Assembly: GCF_041549525.1 (NCBI RefSeq)
Contig: NZ_CP157456.1
Location: forward strand, 2,046,001-2,110,000
Direction: 5' to 3'
From: Paenarthrobacter aurescens
Lineage (GTDB): Bacteria; Actinomycetota; Actinomycetes; Actinomycetales; Micrococcaceae
Length of the DNA: 64,000 nt
Shown: positions 23,165 through 31,426 of the stretch, piece after piece
Position numbering within the stretch: position 1 is the stretch's first letter
Layout: every line of letters begins with the position of its first letter
Translations under genes and position numbers: made by a program
The notes under the pieces: generated by a model
What the model was told of the DNA's origin: nothing
The model's input: the letters and a program-made list of their open reading frames with translations, nothing else
The model's database searches: none

Positions 23165-24640
23165 ATGACCATCACCTCCACCGAGAAGCCCGGTACCCCC
23201 GTAGTCGCCATTAACGACATCGGTACCGCTGAGGACTTCCTCGCAGCTGTCGACGCCACCATCAAGTACTTCAACGACGGAGACCTCGTCGAAGGTACCG
23301 TCGTCAAGGTCGACCGCGACGAAGTTCTGCTCGACATCGGTTACAAGACCGAAGGTGTCATCCCTTCCCGCGAGCTTTCCATCAAGCACGATGTTGATCC
23401 CGGTGACGTCGTCGCCGTTGGCGATCAGGTCGAAGCTTTGGTTCTCACCAAGGAAGACAAAGAAGGCCGTCTGATCCTCTCCAAGAAGCGTGCTCAGTAC
23501 GAGCGCGCCTGGGGCGACATCGAGAAGGTCAAGGAAGAAGACGGCGTCGTTACCGGTACCGTCATCGAGGTTGTCAAGGGTGGCCTCATCCTGGACATCG
23601 GCCTGCGCGGCTTCCTGCCCGCATCGCTCGTGGAGATGCGTCGTGTCCGCGACCTCGCTCCGTACATCGGTCAGCAGATCGAAGCCAAGATCATCGAGCT
23701 GGACAAGAACCGCAACAACGTTGTTCTGTCCCGCCGTGCATGGCTCGAGCAGACTCAGTCCGAGGTTCGCTCCACGTTCCTCAACAAGCTGGAAAAGGGC
23801 CAGGTTCGTCCGGGCGTTGTTTCCTCCATCGTCAACTTCGGTGCATTCGTGGACCTGGGCGGCGTAGACGGCCTCGTTCACGTTTCCGAGCTGTCCTGGA
23901 AGCACATCGATCACCCGTCCGAGGTTGTCGAGGTTGGCCAGGAAGTCACCGTCGAGGTCCTCGAAGTGGATCTGGACCGCGAGCGTGTCTCCCTGTCGCT
24001 CAAGGCTACGCAGGAAGATCCGTGGCAGACCTTCGCCCGCACCCACGCCCTCGGCCAGGTTGTTCCGGGTAAGGTCACCAAGCTGGTTCCGTTCGGTGCG
24101 TTCGTTCGCGTCGAAGACGGCATCGAAGGCCTCGTGCACATCTCCGAGCTGGCTGTCCGCCACGTGGAGCTCGCAGAGCAGGTTGTCTCCGTTGGCGACG
24201 AACTGTTCGTCAAGGTCATCGACATCGACCTCGAGCGTCGCCGCATCTCCCTCTCCCTCAAGCAGGCTAACGAGGGCGTTGACGCTGACAGCACCGAGTT
24301 CGATCCCGCTCTGTACGGCATGGCCGCTGAGTACGACGAAGAGGGCAACTACAAGTACCCCGAGGGCTTCGACCCCGAGTCGAACGAATGGCTCGAAGGT
24401 TACGAGACCCAGCGTGCAGCTTGGGAGCAGCAGTACGCTGACGCCCAGACCCGCTGGGAAGCTCACAAGAAGCAGGTTGCCCAGCACGCTGCTGACGACG
24501 CTGCTGCTGCAACGTCCGGCGAAAGCGATTCCGGCACCACGAGCTACTCCTCGGAGCCGGCTGCTGCTGAGTCCAACGCCGGCACCCTGGCGTCCGACGA
24601 AGCACTCGCCGCACTGCGCGAGAAGCTGACCGGCAACTAA
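23165..24640 (+). CDS. rpsA: 30S ribosomal protein S1
   Basis: 491 aa with four S1 (OB-fold) domains at about residues 37-105, 123-188, 209-277 and 294-363, each with the GxVxxVxxxGxFVDLG pattern (for example GVVSSIVNFGAFVDLGGVDG). The acidic C-terminal tail (about 365-490) is rich in Ala, Glu and Gln. S1 binds mRNA on the 30S subunit. The short, four-domain form is the actinobacterial type, and many mRNAs here look leaderless. Strong codon bias (GTC, CTC, GAG) fits a highly expressed gene. A 15-bp terminator follows. Confidence 0.97.
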   Translation: MTITSTEKPGTPVVAINDIGTAEDFLAAVDATIKYFNDGDLVEGTVVKVDRDEVLLDIGYKTEGVIPSRELSIKHDVDPGDVVAVGDQVEALVLTKEDKEGRLILSKKRAQYERAWGDIEKVKEEDGVVTGTVIEVVKGGLILDIGLRGFLPASLVEMRRVRDLAPYIGQQIEAKIIELDKNRNNVVLSRRAWLEQTQSEVRSTFLNKLEKGQVRPGVVSSIVNFGAFVDLGGVDGLVHVSELSWKHIDHPSEVVEVGQEVTVEVLEVDLDRERVSLSLKATQEDPWQTFARTHALGQVVPGKVTKLVPFGAFVRVEDGIEGLVHISELAVRHVELAEQVVSVGDELFVKVIDIDLERRRISLSLKQANEGVDADSTEFDPALYGMAAEYDEEGNYKYPEGFDPESNEWLEGYETQRAAWEQQYADAQTRWEAHKKQVAQHAADDAAAATSGESDSGTTSYSSEPAAAESNAGTLASDEALAALREKLTGN

Positions 24641-24675
24641 TTCCGCCTCCCTCACGGGATGTGCTGAATAGCCAA

Positions 24676-24714
24676 AGAAGGACCCCTGCCTCCGGGCAGG
24701 GGTCCTTCTGCTTT
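24676..24714. terminator. Bidirectional terminator between rpsA and yigZ
   Basis: Perfect 15-bp stem (24676-24690 with 24695-24709) and TCCG tetraloop, with T-rich sequence after it and A-rich sequence before it. It serves rpsA and the convergent YigZ-like gene. Confidence 0.9.
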
Positions 24715-24728
24715 AGGACGAGTGGAAG

Positions 24729-25418
24729 CTAACGGGCAATGTCCACCCATTCGGTGCCCTGCGGCCGTAACTCCAGCCTGCCCGCCGTCAGGGAAGCCAG
24801 CCGGGCATGGGCCTCGGAGATGGTGACCGAATCATCAGCCAAAGCGAGTCGAAGAACCGCATGCCCGGCTTCGTATCCGGTCTCGGCCATGACGTATCCG
24901 GCGCTGCGAAGTTCGTTCTCCAATCGACCGGCGTCTGCGTGGGGGACCTCCACTGCGCACAAGCGAAGCCGCCGCCGCTGCACCATCGGAGCCAGGTCCA
25001 AGGCAGCAGATACCGACTCGGAGTAGGCGCGGACCAGTCCTCCTGCACCCAGCAGGATCCCACCGAAATAGCGCACGACGACGGCACTTACGTCGCTGAG
25101 GTCCGCCGTCTTTGGTAGCGTCTCACGCTTGATAAGTGCCTCCAGCATGGGGATGCCTGCCGTGCCCGAGGGCTCCCCGTCGTCGCTGGAGCGTTGAATC
25201 ATCCGATCGGGGCCTATGACGAAGGCGGAGCAGTGGTGGCGGGCATCATGGAATTCGCGCCGAAGGTCACTGACCAGTGAGCGTGCGGTTTCTTCGTCCG
25301 GTGACCGGCGAAGGACAGTGATAAACCGGGACCTGCGGATTTCCAGTTCGTGGCGGACGTCCGGGCCGTTCGCGATTGTTGTGTATGTTCCCGCGCGGCT
25401 GTCATCCTCTTTTTCCAC
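24729..25418 (-). CDS. YigZ/IMPACT family protein
   Basis: 229 aa. The N-terminal UPF0029/Impact domain (about residues 20-130) carries RSRFITVLRRSPDEETARSLV, HHCSAFVIG and SSDDGEPSGTAGIPML, the family hallmark, followed by VVVRYFGGILLGAGGLVRAYS. The C-terminal about 80 residues form the DUF1949 domain. The family is linked to translation regulation in eukaryotes; the bacterial role is unknown. The start is GTG 25418, 6 nt after TAGACT, so leaderless. It is divergent from coaE with an overlapping -10. Confidence 0.9.
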   Translation of the reverse strand: MEKEDDSRAGTYTTIANGPDVRHELEIRRSRFITVLRRSPDEETARSLVSDLRREFHDARHHCSAFVIGPDRMIQRSSDDGEPSGTAGIPMLEALIKRETLPKTADLSDVSAVVVRYFGGILLGAGGLVRAYSESVSAALDLAPMVQRRRLRLCAVEVPHADAGRLENELRSAGYVMAETGYEAGHAVLRLALADDSVTISEAHARLASLTAGRLELRPQGTEWVDIAR

Positions 25419-25424
25419 CGCTTC

Positions 25425-25434
25425 AGTCTAGTGT
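25425..25434. promoter_or_regulatory. Bidirectional -10 shared by yigZ and coaE
   Basis: AGTCTAGTGT. Plus strand: TAGTGT (25429-25434), 6 nt, GTG 25441 (coaE). Minus strand: TAGACT (25430-25425), 6 nt, GTG 25418 (yigZ). The two hexamers share the central TA. Confidence 0.6.
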
Positions 25435-25440
25435 TGGAGA

Positions 25441-26679
25441 GTGCTGAAGATCGGGTTGACGGGCGGCATCGCCTCGGGGAAATCACTGGTGGCGTCCAGG
25501 TTGCGGGAGTTGGGGGCGGTCCTCGTGGACGCGGATGTCCTTGCGCGGGAGGTGGTGGAGCCCGGCACCGACGGCCTGGCCCGTATTGTGGAAGTGTTCG
25601 GCCCTGGGATTCTGGACGCACAGGGCAAGCTTGACCGTCCCAAGCTCGGCGGTATCGTCTTTCAGGATCCTGCTCAGCGCGAAGTGCTCAATGGAATTGT
25701 CCACCCGCTGGTACGGCAGGCCGCTGCGGCCACCATTGCCGGGGCCGGCCCCGGCGAGATCGTCGTCCAGGACATTCCGCTACTTGTCGAAACCGGGCAG
25801 GGCAGCAACTTCCATCTGGTGGTGGTGGTCGATGCCCCGGATGATGTGCGCCTTGAACGGATGGTGCAGTTTCGGCGGATGACCACCGAGGACGCGTTGG
25901 CACGTATGGCCTCACAAGCCACGCGGGAACAGCGCAACGCAGCTGCCGACGTCGTCTTGAACAACTCCGGAACCCGGGATGAATTGCTTGCCGCAGTGGA
26001 TGCACTGTGGGAACAGCGGCTGGTGCCCTTCGCGGAGAACCTGAGCCGGAGCACCAGGGCCCCACGCCCAGCAGGGCCAGTGCTGGGTGCTCACCAGAAG
26101 GACTGGATTCCACTGGCCGGGCGGCTTGCCGAACGCATCATTGCCGCAGCCCCTGAAGAGATCCTTTCCGTGGATCACATAGGCTCAACATCGGTACCGG
26201 GGCTGGCCGCCAAGGACGTGATCGATCTCCAGGTGGCGGTTGCTGATCTCGAAACCGCGGACCGAATCGGCCCTGTCCTGGCCGCGGCCGGCTACCCGGC
26301 CGTGCCCGAGGTTACCCGCGATACTCCCAAGCCCTCAGAACCTGATCCCTCACTGTGGCAGAAGCGGTTTCACGCCAATGCTGATCCCGGCCGTGCCGTG
26401 AACCTGCACGTCCGGTTAGCCGGCTCGCCCGGATGGCGCTACGCGTTGATGTTCCGTGATTGGCTGCGTTCGGATACGGCAGCAGCGAAGTTGTATGAAG
26501 CCCAAAAACTCGAGTTGGCGGCCGCTTTTGCCGGGGAGAGCAGCACGGCGTCCTACGCTGAAGCCAAGGAACCTTGGTTTACCGGGGTTGCCTGGCCGCG
26601 CATGGAAGAGTGGGCCACGCGCACAGGCTGGACGCCGCCGTCGTATATGTCTTCTGCTCAAGGCAAACGCGGACAGTAG
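25441..26679 (+). CDS. coaE: Dephospho-CoA kinase fused to GrpB (UPF0157) domain
   Basis: 412 aa. Residues 1-200 are CoaE, the last step of CoA synthesis, with P-loop GLTGGIASGKS (5-15), VLVDADVLAREVVEPG and the lid region RMVQFRRMTTEDALARM. Residues about 215-400 are a GrpB/UPF0157 nucleotidyltransferase-like domain with VDHIGSTSVPGLAAKDVIDLQV. The fusion is normal in actinobacteria (for example the mycobacterial CoaE). GTG 25441 fits a leaderless start. It lies upstream of uvrB with 29 nt between. Confidence 0.94.
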   Translation: MLKIGLTGGIASGKSLVASRLRELGAVLVDADVLAREVVEPGTDGLARIVEVFGPGILDAQGKLDRPKLGGIVFQDPAQREVLNGIVHPLVRQAAAATIAGAGPGEIVVQDIPLLVETGQGSNFHLVVVVDAPDDVRLERMVQFRRMTTEDALARMASQATREQRNAAADVVLNNSGTRDELLAAVDALWEQRLVPFAENLSRSTRAPRPAGPVLGAHQKDWIPLAGRLAERIIAAAPEEILSVDHIGSTSVPGLAAKDVIDLQVAVADLETADRIGPVLAAAGYPAVPEVTRDTPKPSEPDPSLWQKRFHANADPGRAVNLHVRLAGSPGWRYALMFRDWLRSDTAAAKLYEAQKLELAAAFAGESSTASYAEAKEPWFTGVAWPRMEEWATRTGWTPPSYMSSAQGKRGQ

Positions 26680-26696
26680 CTGTCCTGGGACGGGGG

Positions 26697-26702
26697 TAGA
26701 TT
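26697..26702 (+). promoter_or_regulatory. uvrB -10 box (leaderless)
   Basis: TAGATT, 6 nt (ggtttc), ATG 26709. No Shine-Dalgarno and no LexA-like palindrome is seen in the 70 bp upstream. Confidence 0.5.
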
Positions 26703-26708
26703 GGTTTC

Positions 26709-28808
26709 ATGAGCCTTGCCCAGGAAATCAACCGTGTCGTCGCGCCTTTCGAAGTGATCAGTGAATTCAAGCCCGCCGGTGATCAGCCCACCGCTATTGC
26801 GGAGCTGACCGAACGAATCAACAACGGCGAAAAAGACGTCGTTCTCCTTGGCGCTACCGGCACTGGTAAGAGTGCCACCACCGCATGGCTCATTGAGCAG
26901 GTCCAGCGGCCCACATTGGTGATGGTCCAGAACAAGACCCTCGCTGCGCAATTGGCCAATGAGTTCAGAGAGCTGCTGCCCAATAATGCTGTGGAGTACT
27001 TTGTTTCCTACTACGACTACTACCAGCCCGAGGCATACGTAGCGCAGACGGATACCTTCATTGAGAAGGATTCCTCCATCAACGAGGAAGTCGAACGGCT
27101 CCGCCACTCAGCTACCAACGCGCTGCTGACCCGCCGTGACGTGATCGTGGTGGCTACGGTGTCCTGCATCTACGGCCTGGGTACACCGGAAGAGTACATC
27201 GCGGGAATGGTCACCCTCCGCAAGGGTGCGGAAATGAACCGCGACCACCTCCTGCGCAAATTCGTGTCCATGCAGTACACACGTAATGACATGGACTTCC
27301 ATCGGGGCACCTTCAGGGTTCGCGGGGACACTGTGGAGATCATCCCCATGTACGAGGAACTGGCCATCAGGATCGAGTTCTTCGGTGATGAGATCGAAAA
27401 CATCCAGACTCTTCACCCGCTCACTGGCGAGGTACTCAGGGACGAGGAAGAAATGTACGTCTTCCCTGCCTCGCACTATGTGGCAGGTCCTGAACGCATG
27501 GCCCGCGCCATCAAACGCATCGAGGATGAACTTGCCGACCGCCTGAAGGTTCTTGAAGGTCAAAACAAGCTTGTTGAAGCCCAGCGGTTGAGGATGCGCA
27601 CCACCTACGATCTCGAAATGATGCAGCAGATGGGTTTCTGCAACGGCATCGAAAACTACTCAGTCCACATCGATGGCCGGGAACCCGGAACGGCGCCTCA
27701 CTGCCTGATCGACTACTTCCCGGACGACTTCCTTTTGGTAGTGGATGAATCCCACGTCACGATTCCCCAAATCGGTGCCATGTACGAGGGCGATATGTCC
27801 CGGAAGCGGAACCTCGTGGACTTTGGTTTCCGTCTGCCCTCCGCAATGGATAACCGGCCCCTGAAATGGGACGAGTTCCTCGAACGCATCGGCCAGACCG
27901 TGTATCTCTCCGCAACCCCGGGAAAGTACGAACTCGGCAAGGCCGATGGCTACGTGCAGCAGATCATTCGTCCCACGGGCCTGATCGATCCCGAGGTTGT
28001 GGTCAAGCCCACCAAGGGACAGATCGATGACCTCCTGGGCGAAATCAGGACCCGCACGGAAAAGAATGAACGCGTTCTGGTCACCACCCTGACCAAACGC
28101 ATGGCCGAGGACCTTACCGACTACCTCGTGGGGCATGGAGTGAAGGTGGAGTACCTGCACTCGGACGTCGATACCCTGCGGCGGGTGGAGCTGCTCCGGG
28201 AACTGCGGATGGGCGTCTTTGACGTCCTGGTGGGTATCAACCTCCTGCGCGAAGGCCTGGACCTTCCCGAGGTTTCCCTCGTGAGCATTCTGGATGCGGA
28301 CAAGGAAGGCTTCCTGCGTTCCTCCACATCGCTGATCCAGACCATCGGCCGTGCGGCCCGTAACGTCTCGGGCCAGGTCCATATGTACGCGGACAGGATT
28401 ACCGATTCCATGGCTCACGCCATTGAAGAAACCAACCGCCGCCGGGCCATACAGGTGAAGTACAACACCGAACACGGCATTGACCCGCAGCCGTTGCGCA
28501 AGAAAATCGCCGACATCACCGATCAACTTGCCAAGGAAGACGCCGACACCCAGGAACTGCTCAACAACAACAGGCTCGCCAAGGGAGCCAAGCGCGGCAA
28601 GTCCGCCGCCAAGGGTGCTTCCACGGTTCGCCAGGATGGCCTTGCCGCAGCCCCGGCTGAAGACCTCGTTGGCCTCATAGAGCAACTGACAGAGCAGATG
28701 CACGGTGCCGCTGCTGAATTGCAGTTCGAAGTCGCCGCACGTATTCGTGATGAAGTCAAGGAGTTGAAGCGCGAATTACGCCAGATGCAGTCCGCCGGGC
28801 ACGCCTAA
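26709..28808 (+). CDS. uvrB: Excinuclease ABC subunit B
   Basis: 699 aa DNA-damage verification helicase of nucleotide excision repair. Walker A is GATGTGKS (residues 48-55), the beta-hairpin is [10 protein letters not shown] (about 97-106), followed by helicase motifs including DESHV, SATPG and QTIGRAARN, and the C-terminal UVR domain (about 655-695) that binds UvrC. Length and motifs are standard. The stop TAA is the first half of the -10 for terC. uvrA and uvrC are about 10 and 14 kb downstream. Confidence 0.98.
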   Translation: MSLAQEINRVVAPFEVISEFKPAGDQPTAIAELTERINNGEKDVVLLGATGTGKSATTAWLIEQVQRPTLVMVQNKTLAAQLANEFRELLPNNAVEYFVSYYDYYQPEAYVAQTDTFIEKDSSINEEVERLRHSATNALLTRRDVIVVATVSCIYGLGTPEEYIAGMVTLRKGAEMNRDHLLRKFVSMQYTRNDMDFHRGTFRVRGDTVEIIPMYEELAIRIEFFGDEIENIQTLHPLTGEVLRDEEEMYVFPASHYVAGPERMARAIKRIEDELADRLKVLEGQNKLVEAQRLRMRTTYDLEMMQQMGFCNGIENYSVHIDGREPGTAPHCLIDYFPDDFLLVVDESHVTIPQIGAMYEGDMSRKRNLVDFGFRLPSAMDNRPLKWDEFLERIGQTVYLSATPGKYELGKADGYVQQIIRPTGLIDPEVVVKPTKGQIDDLLGEIRTRTEKNERVLVTTLTKRMAEDLTDYLVGHGVKVEYLHSDVDTLRRVELLRELRMGVFDVLVGINLLREGLDLPEVSLVSILDADKEGFLRSSTSLIQTIGRAARNVSGQVHMYADRITDSMAHAIEETNRRRAIQVKYNTEHGIDPQPLRKKIADITDQLAKEDADTQELLNNNRLAKGAKRGKSAAKGASTVRQDGLAAAPAEDLVGLIEQLTEQMHGAAAELQFEVAARIRDEVKELKRELRQMQSAGHA

Positions 28809-28811
28809 GGT
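28806..28811 (+). promoter_or_regulatory. -10 box upstream of the terC riboswitch
   Basis: TAAGGT, whose TAA is the uvrB stop codon. Transcription starting near 28818 would just include the aptamer. Confidence 0.4.
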
Positions 28812-28821
28812 AAGGTTGAGG

Positions 28822-28945
28822 TCACGTAGGGGAGTATCCCAAGCGCTACGTCCGTCAGCACGCAAGGCACAGATGCCTCGCCGGATCTAGCGGGCCGCCA
28901 ATTTTTGCATTCACCGCACCCTGGCAGGCCGGAGAGACTTACACC
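28822..28945 (+). ncRNA. yybP-ykoY manganese riboswitch upstream of terC
   Basis: The leader has the conserved elements in order: GGGGAGTATCCC (28829-28840), GTCCGTCAGCACG (28850-28862) and CCTGGCAGGCCGGAGAGACTTAC (28920-28942, described in part: CTGGC then GGAGAGACTT). These match the Rfam yybP-ykoY aptamer, which binds Mn2+. TerC family genes are classic targets. No T-run follows, so control is probably by exposing the ribosome site gcgaaagg (28961-28968) just before ATG 28977. Boundaries are approximate. Confidence 0.85.
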
Positions 28946-28976
28946 GCTTTCCCGTACCCTGCGAAAGGCACCTTTA

Positions 28977-30005
28977 ATGCAGCTACCCGTCTGGTTTGAG
29001 ATCGGCTCATTTGTCGTTCTTGGAATCATCCTGCTCATCGACCTCCTGTTGGTCGTAAAGCGTCCCCATGAACCTTCCATGAAGGAAGCCGGCCTGTGGG
29101 TCGGCTTCTATGTCGCTCTCGCTCTGCTCTTCGCAGTGGCAATGTTCGTCTTTGCAGGCCCCGAATACGGCGGCCAATTCGTCGCAGGCTGGGTCACCGA
29201 ATACAGCTTGAGCATCGACAACCTGTTCGTATTCATCATCATCATGGCCCGTTTCTCGGTGCCCCGTAAGTACCAGCAGGAAGTGCTGATGGTGGGCATC
29301 ATCATCGCGCTGATCCTGCGTGGTATCTTCATCGCCCTGGGTGCAGTAGTCATCGAGCAGTTCAGCTGGGTCTTCTACATCTTTGGAGCGTTCCTCCTCT
29401 GGACTGCCTGGAAGCAGGCCAAGGATTCCGGCGAAGATGAGGAAGAAGGCGCCGAGAACCCGCTGATTGCCCGCCTTCGCAAGGTCTTGCCGATGTCCGA
29501 AAAGTTTGACGGCAACAAGATCCGCACCGTAGTTGACGGTAAGAAGGTCTTCACCCCGATGCTGATCGTCTTCATCACGATCGGCCTGACCGACCTCCTG
29601 TTCGCCGTTGACTCCATTCCCGCCATCTTCGGCCTGACCCAAAGCGCGTTCATCGTCTTCACCGCGAATATCTTCGCTTTGATGGGCCTGCGTCAGTTGT
29701 ACTTCCTCCTCGGCGGACTCATGACACGCCTGGTTTACCTCAAGCACGCACTGTCCGTGATCCTGGCATTCATCGGCGTGAAGCTTGTCCTGCACGCCAT
29801 GCACGTCAACGAGCTTCCGTTCATCAACGGCGGCCAGCACATCGAATGGGCTCCTGAGATTCCCACGTATGTTTCCCTGGCTGTCATCGTCGGCACCATC
29901 ATCATTGCTGTCGTAGCCAGCCTGATGAGCCCGCAGGCGCGGCAGGCCAAGCTGGATGCCCGGCTCGAGGCTGACGCCAAAAAGACCATGAGCGAGGCAG
30001 AGTAA
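28977..30005 (+). CDS. TerC/Alx family membrane protein (Mn exporter candidate)
   Basis: 342 aa with about nine membrane helices. Characteristic segments are VTEYSLSIDNLFVFIIIMARF (near residue 72) and GLTDLLFAVDSIPAIFGLTQ (near 203), whose acidic residues line the transport path. TerC/MeeF/Alx proteins are linked to Mn2+ export or loading of exported enzymes. ATG 28977 follows gaaagg. The manganese riboswitch directly upstream supports Mn2+ as ligand. The cytosolic loop near 155-170 is acidic. Confidence 0.93.
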   Translation: MQLPVWFEIGSFVVLGIILLIDLLLVVKRPHEPSMKEAGLWVGFYVALALLFAVAMFVFAGPEYGGQFVAGWVTEYSLSIDNLFVFIIIMARFSVPRKYQQEVLMVGIIIALILRGIFIALGAVVIEQFSWVFYIFGAFLLWTAWKQAKDSGEDEEEGAENPLIARLRKVLPMSEKFDGNKIRTVVDGKKVFTPMLIVFITIGLTDLLFAVDSIPAIFGLTQSAFIVFTANIFALMGLRQLYFLLGGLMTRLVYLKHALSVILAFIGVKLVLHAMHVNELPFINGGQHIEWAPEIPTYVSLAVIVGTIIIAVVASLMSPQARQAKLDARLEADAKKTMSEAE

Positions 30006-30018
30006 CTGATCAACAAAG

Positions 30019-30045
30019 GTTGTAGTCTCGTGAAGTGACTACAAC
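30019..30045. promoter_or_regulatory. Perfect operator over -10 and start codon of the MFS gene
   Basis: GTTGTAGTC (30019-30027) and GACTACAAC (30037-30045), perfect 9-bp arms separated by 9 nt. The -10 TAGTCT is 30023-30028 and GTG is 30035-30037. If the mRNA begins at GTG the left arm is not transcribed, so the element must act as DNA, as for a TetR- or MarR-type dimer. Confidence 0.6.
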
Positions 30046-31375
30046 TTCCACTACGGCGCTGGACCCTCAACGGGTTCAGCGCCGTACTGTTTTCCTGCTC
30101 AGTTCGGCGCAGCTGCTCAGCGGCGTTGGCAATGGGGCGACGCTCTCCATAGGCTCTTTGCTGGCCGTGGACCTCTCGGGCTCCGAGGCCTGGGCCGGTT
30201 CCATCACCACGGTTCTGACGCTGGCCGCGGCAATCGCCGCCTTGCCCCTGGCCAGGTTGGCCGAGGCACGCGGCCGTCGCGTTGGACTGGTCACTGGTTT
30301 GGCGGCTGCGATGGCCGGGGCACTGCTGATCATCGGTGCAGTCATGGCCCAGTCCTTCGTGCTGCTTTTGCTGGGCGCTGCCTTCCTTGGCCTCGGCACA
30401 GCTGCAAACCTTCAAGCGCGCTTTGCCGCCGTGGACCTCGCCGAGCCGGAGCACCGCGGGCGGTCACTGTCCACAGTTGTCTGGGCGATTACCATCGGGG
30501 CCGTGGCAGGGCCAAACCTTATCCAACCCGGAGCCGCGGTAGGTGAGGCGCTGGGGCTTCCGCCCATAGCCGGCCCGTTCGTTTTCTCTGCAGTGGGACT
30601 GTTCCTGGCTGCCGGGCTCCTGTTTGCGGGCCTCCGGCCGGACCCGCTGTTGTTGTCCCGCCGTCTGGCCCGCCAGGCTCAATCGAGCGGTGAGCCGGCA
30701 GCGGAGCCCGTGCGGGGAACCATCAGGTCCGGTCTTCGTGCTGTCCGTTCATCGCCACAGGCCATGCTCGCCCTGGCCGCTGTCGTAGCTGCCCACGGCG
30801 TCATGGTGGCTGTTATGTCCATGACACCCCTGCACCTTCAACAGCTTGTGGGTGGATCCCACGCCGGACACCATGGCGGAACCACCGACAGCACGGATGC
30901 ACTGGTGGTCATAGGTCTGACGATCTCCCTGCACATCGCGGGAATGTTCGCCTTGTCCCCGGTATGGGGATGGCTCACGGATAAGGCCGGCCGCTTCCAG
31001 ACCATCGCCATGGGGCACGGGCTCCTGCTGGTGGCGGTCTTCATTGCCGGATTCGGCCAGCACGAACCCGTGTTGGTGACCGTCGGATTGGTTCTCCTGG
31101 GTCTGGGCTGGTCCGCGGCGACCATTGCCGGTTCAACTCTCTTGGCAGAGAGCGTCCAATCCGGGCAACGGGTTACCGTCCAAGGCGTTTCGGACACGTT
31201 GATGGGCGCCGCCGGAGCATTCGGGGGAGCAACGTCCGGCCTGCTCCTTGCCTGGATCGGCTATCAGGGGCTCAACGTAGCTTCCAGTCTTCTGGCCGCC
31301 GCCGTGCTGGCCCTGACCGCCTTTACTGCTGCCCGCCAGCGTGTAACAGCCGCTGCCGGCGCGGCTTCCGGATAG
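30035..31375 (+). CDS. MFS transporter (DHA1-like efflux)
   Basis: 446 aa, 12 predicted membrane helices in two halves with a central loop near residues 205-235. It contains LLSSAQLLSGVGNGATLSIGSLLAVDLSG at the first helix and an A-like motif ARLAEARGRRVG. A His-rich periplasmic loop, GGSHAGHHGGT (about residues 270-280), could bind metal. Probably a drug or metabolite exporter. GTG 30035 fits a leaderless start, and a strong palindrome covers -10 and codons 1-4. No regulator gene is adjacent. Confidence 0.85.
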   Translation: MTTTSTTALDPQRVQRRTVFLLSSAQLLSGVGNGATLSIGSLLAVDLSGSEAWAGSITTVLTLAAAIAALPLARLAEARGRRVGLVTGLAAAMAGALLIIGAVMAQSFVLLLLGAAFLGLGTAANLQARFAAVDLAEPEHRGRSLSTVVWAITIGAVAGPNLIQPGAAVGEALGLPPIAGPFVFSAVGLFLAAGLLFAGLRPDPLLLSRRLARQAQSSGEPAAEPVRGTIRSGLRAVRSSPQAMLALAAVVAAHGVMVAVMSMTPLHLQQLVGGSHAGHHGGTTDSTDALVVIGLTISLHIAGMFALSPVWGWLTDKAGRFQTIAMGHGLLLVAVFIAGFGQHEPVLVTVGLVLLGLGWSAATIAGSTLLAESVQSGQRVTVQGVSDTLMGAAGAFGGATSGLLLAWIGYQGLNVASSLLAAAVLALTAFTAARQRVTAAAGAASG

Positions 31376-31426
31376 CTCCTCCGGCTGGCTCCTCCGGCTG
31401 GCTCCTCCGGCTGGCTCTTCCAGCTA
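31375..31426. repeat. Four tandem 13-bp repeats between convergent genes
   Basis: Unit GCTCCTCCGGCTG repeated three times exactly and once with three changes (GCTCTTCCAGCTA). It starts at the last base of the MFS stop codon and its last unit supplies the stop of the peptidase gene on the other strand. Confidence 0.9.

Noticed and set aside
23012-24655. 547-codon open frame antisense to rpsA
   Set aside because: It mirrors the strongly biased codons of rpsA (GTC, CTC, GAG), has no family resemblance and no own promoter; a shadow.
25441-26679. CoaE-GrpB fusion as a new architecture
   Set aside because: This fusion is already known across actinobacteria, including mycobacteria.
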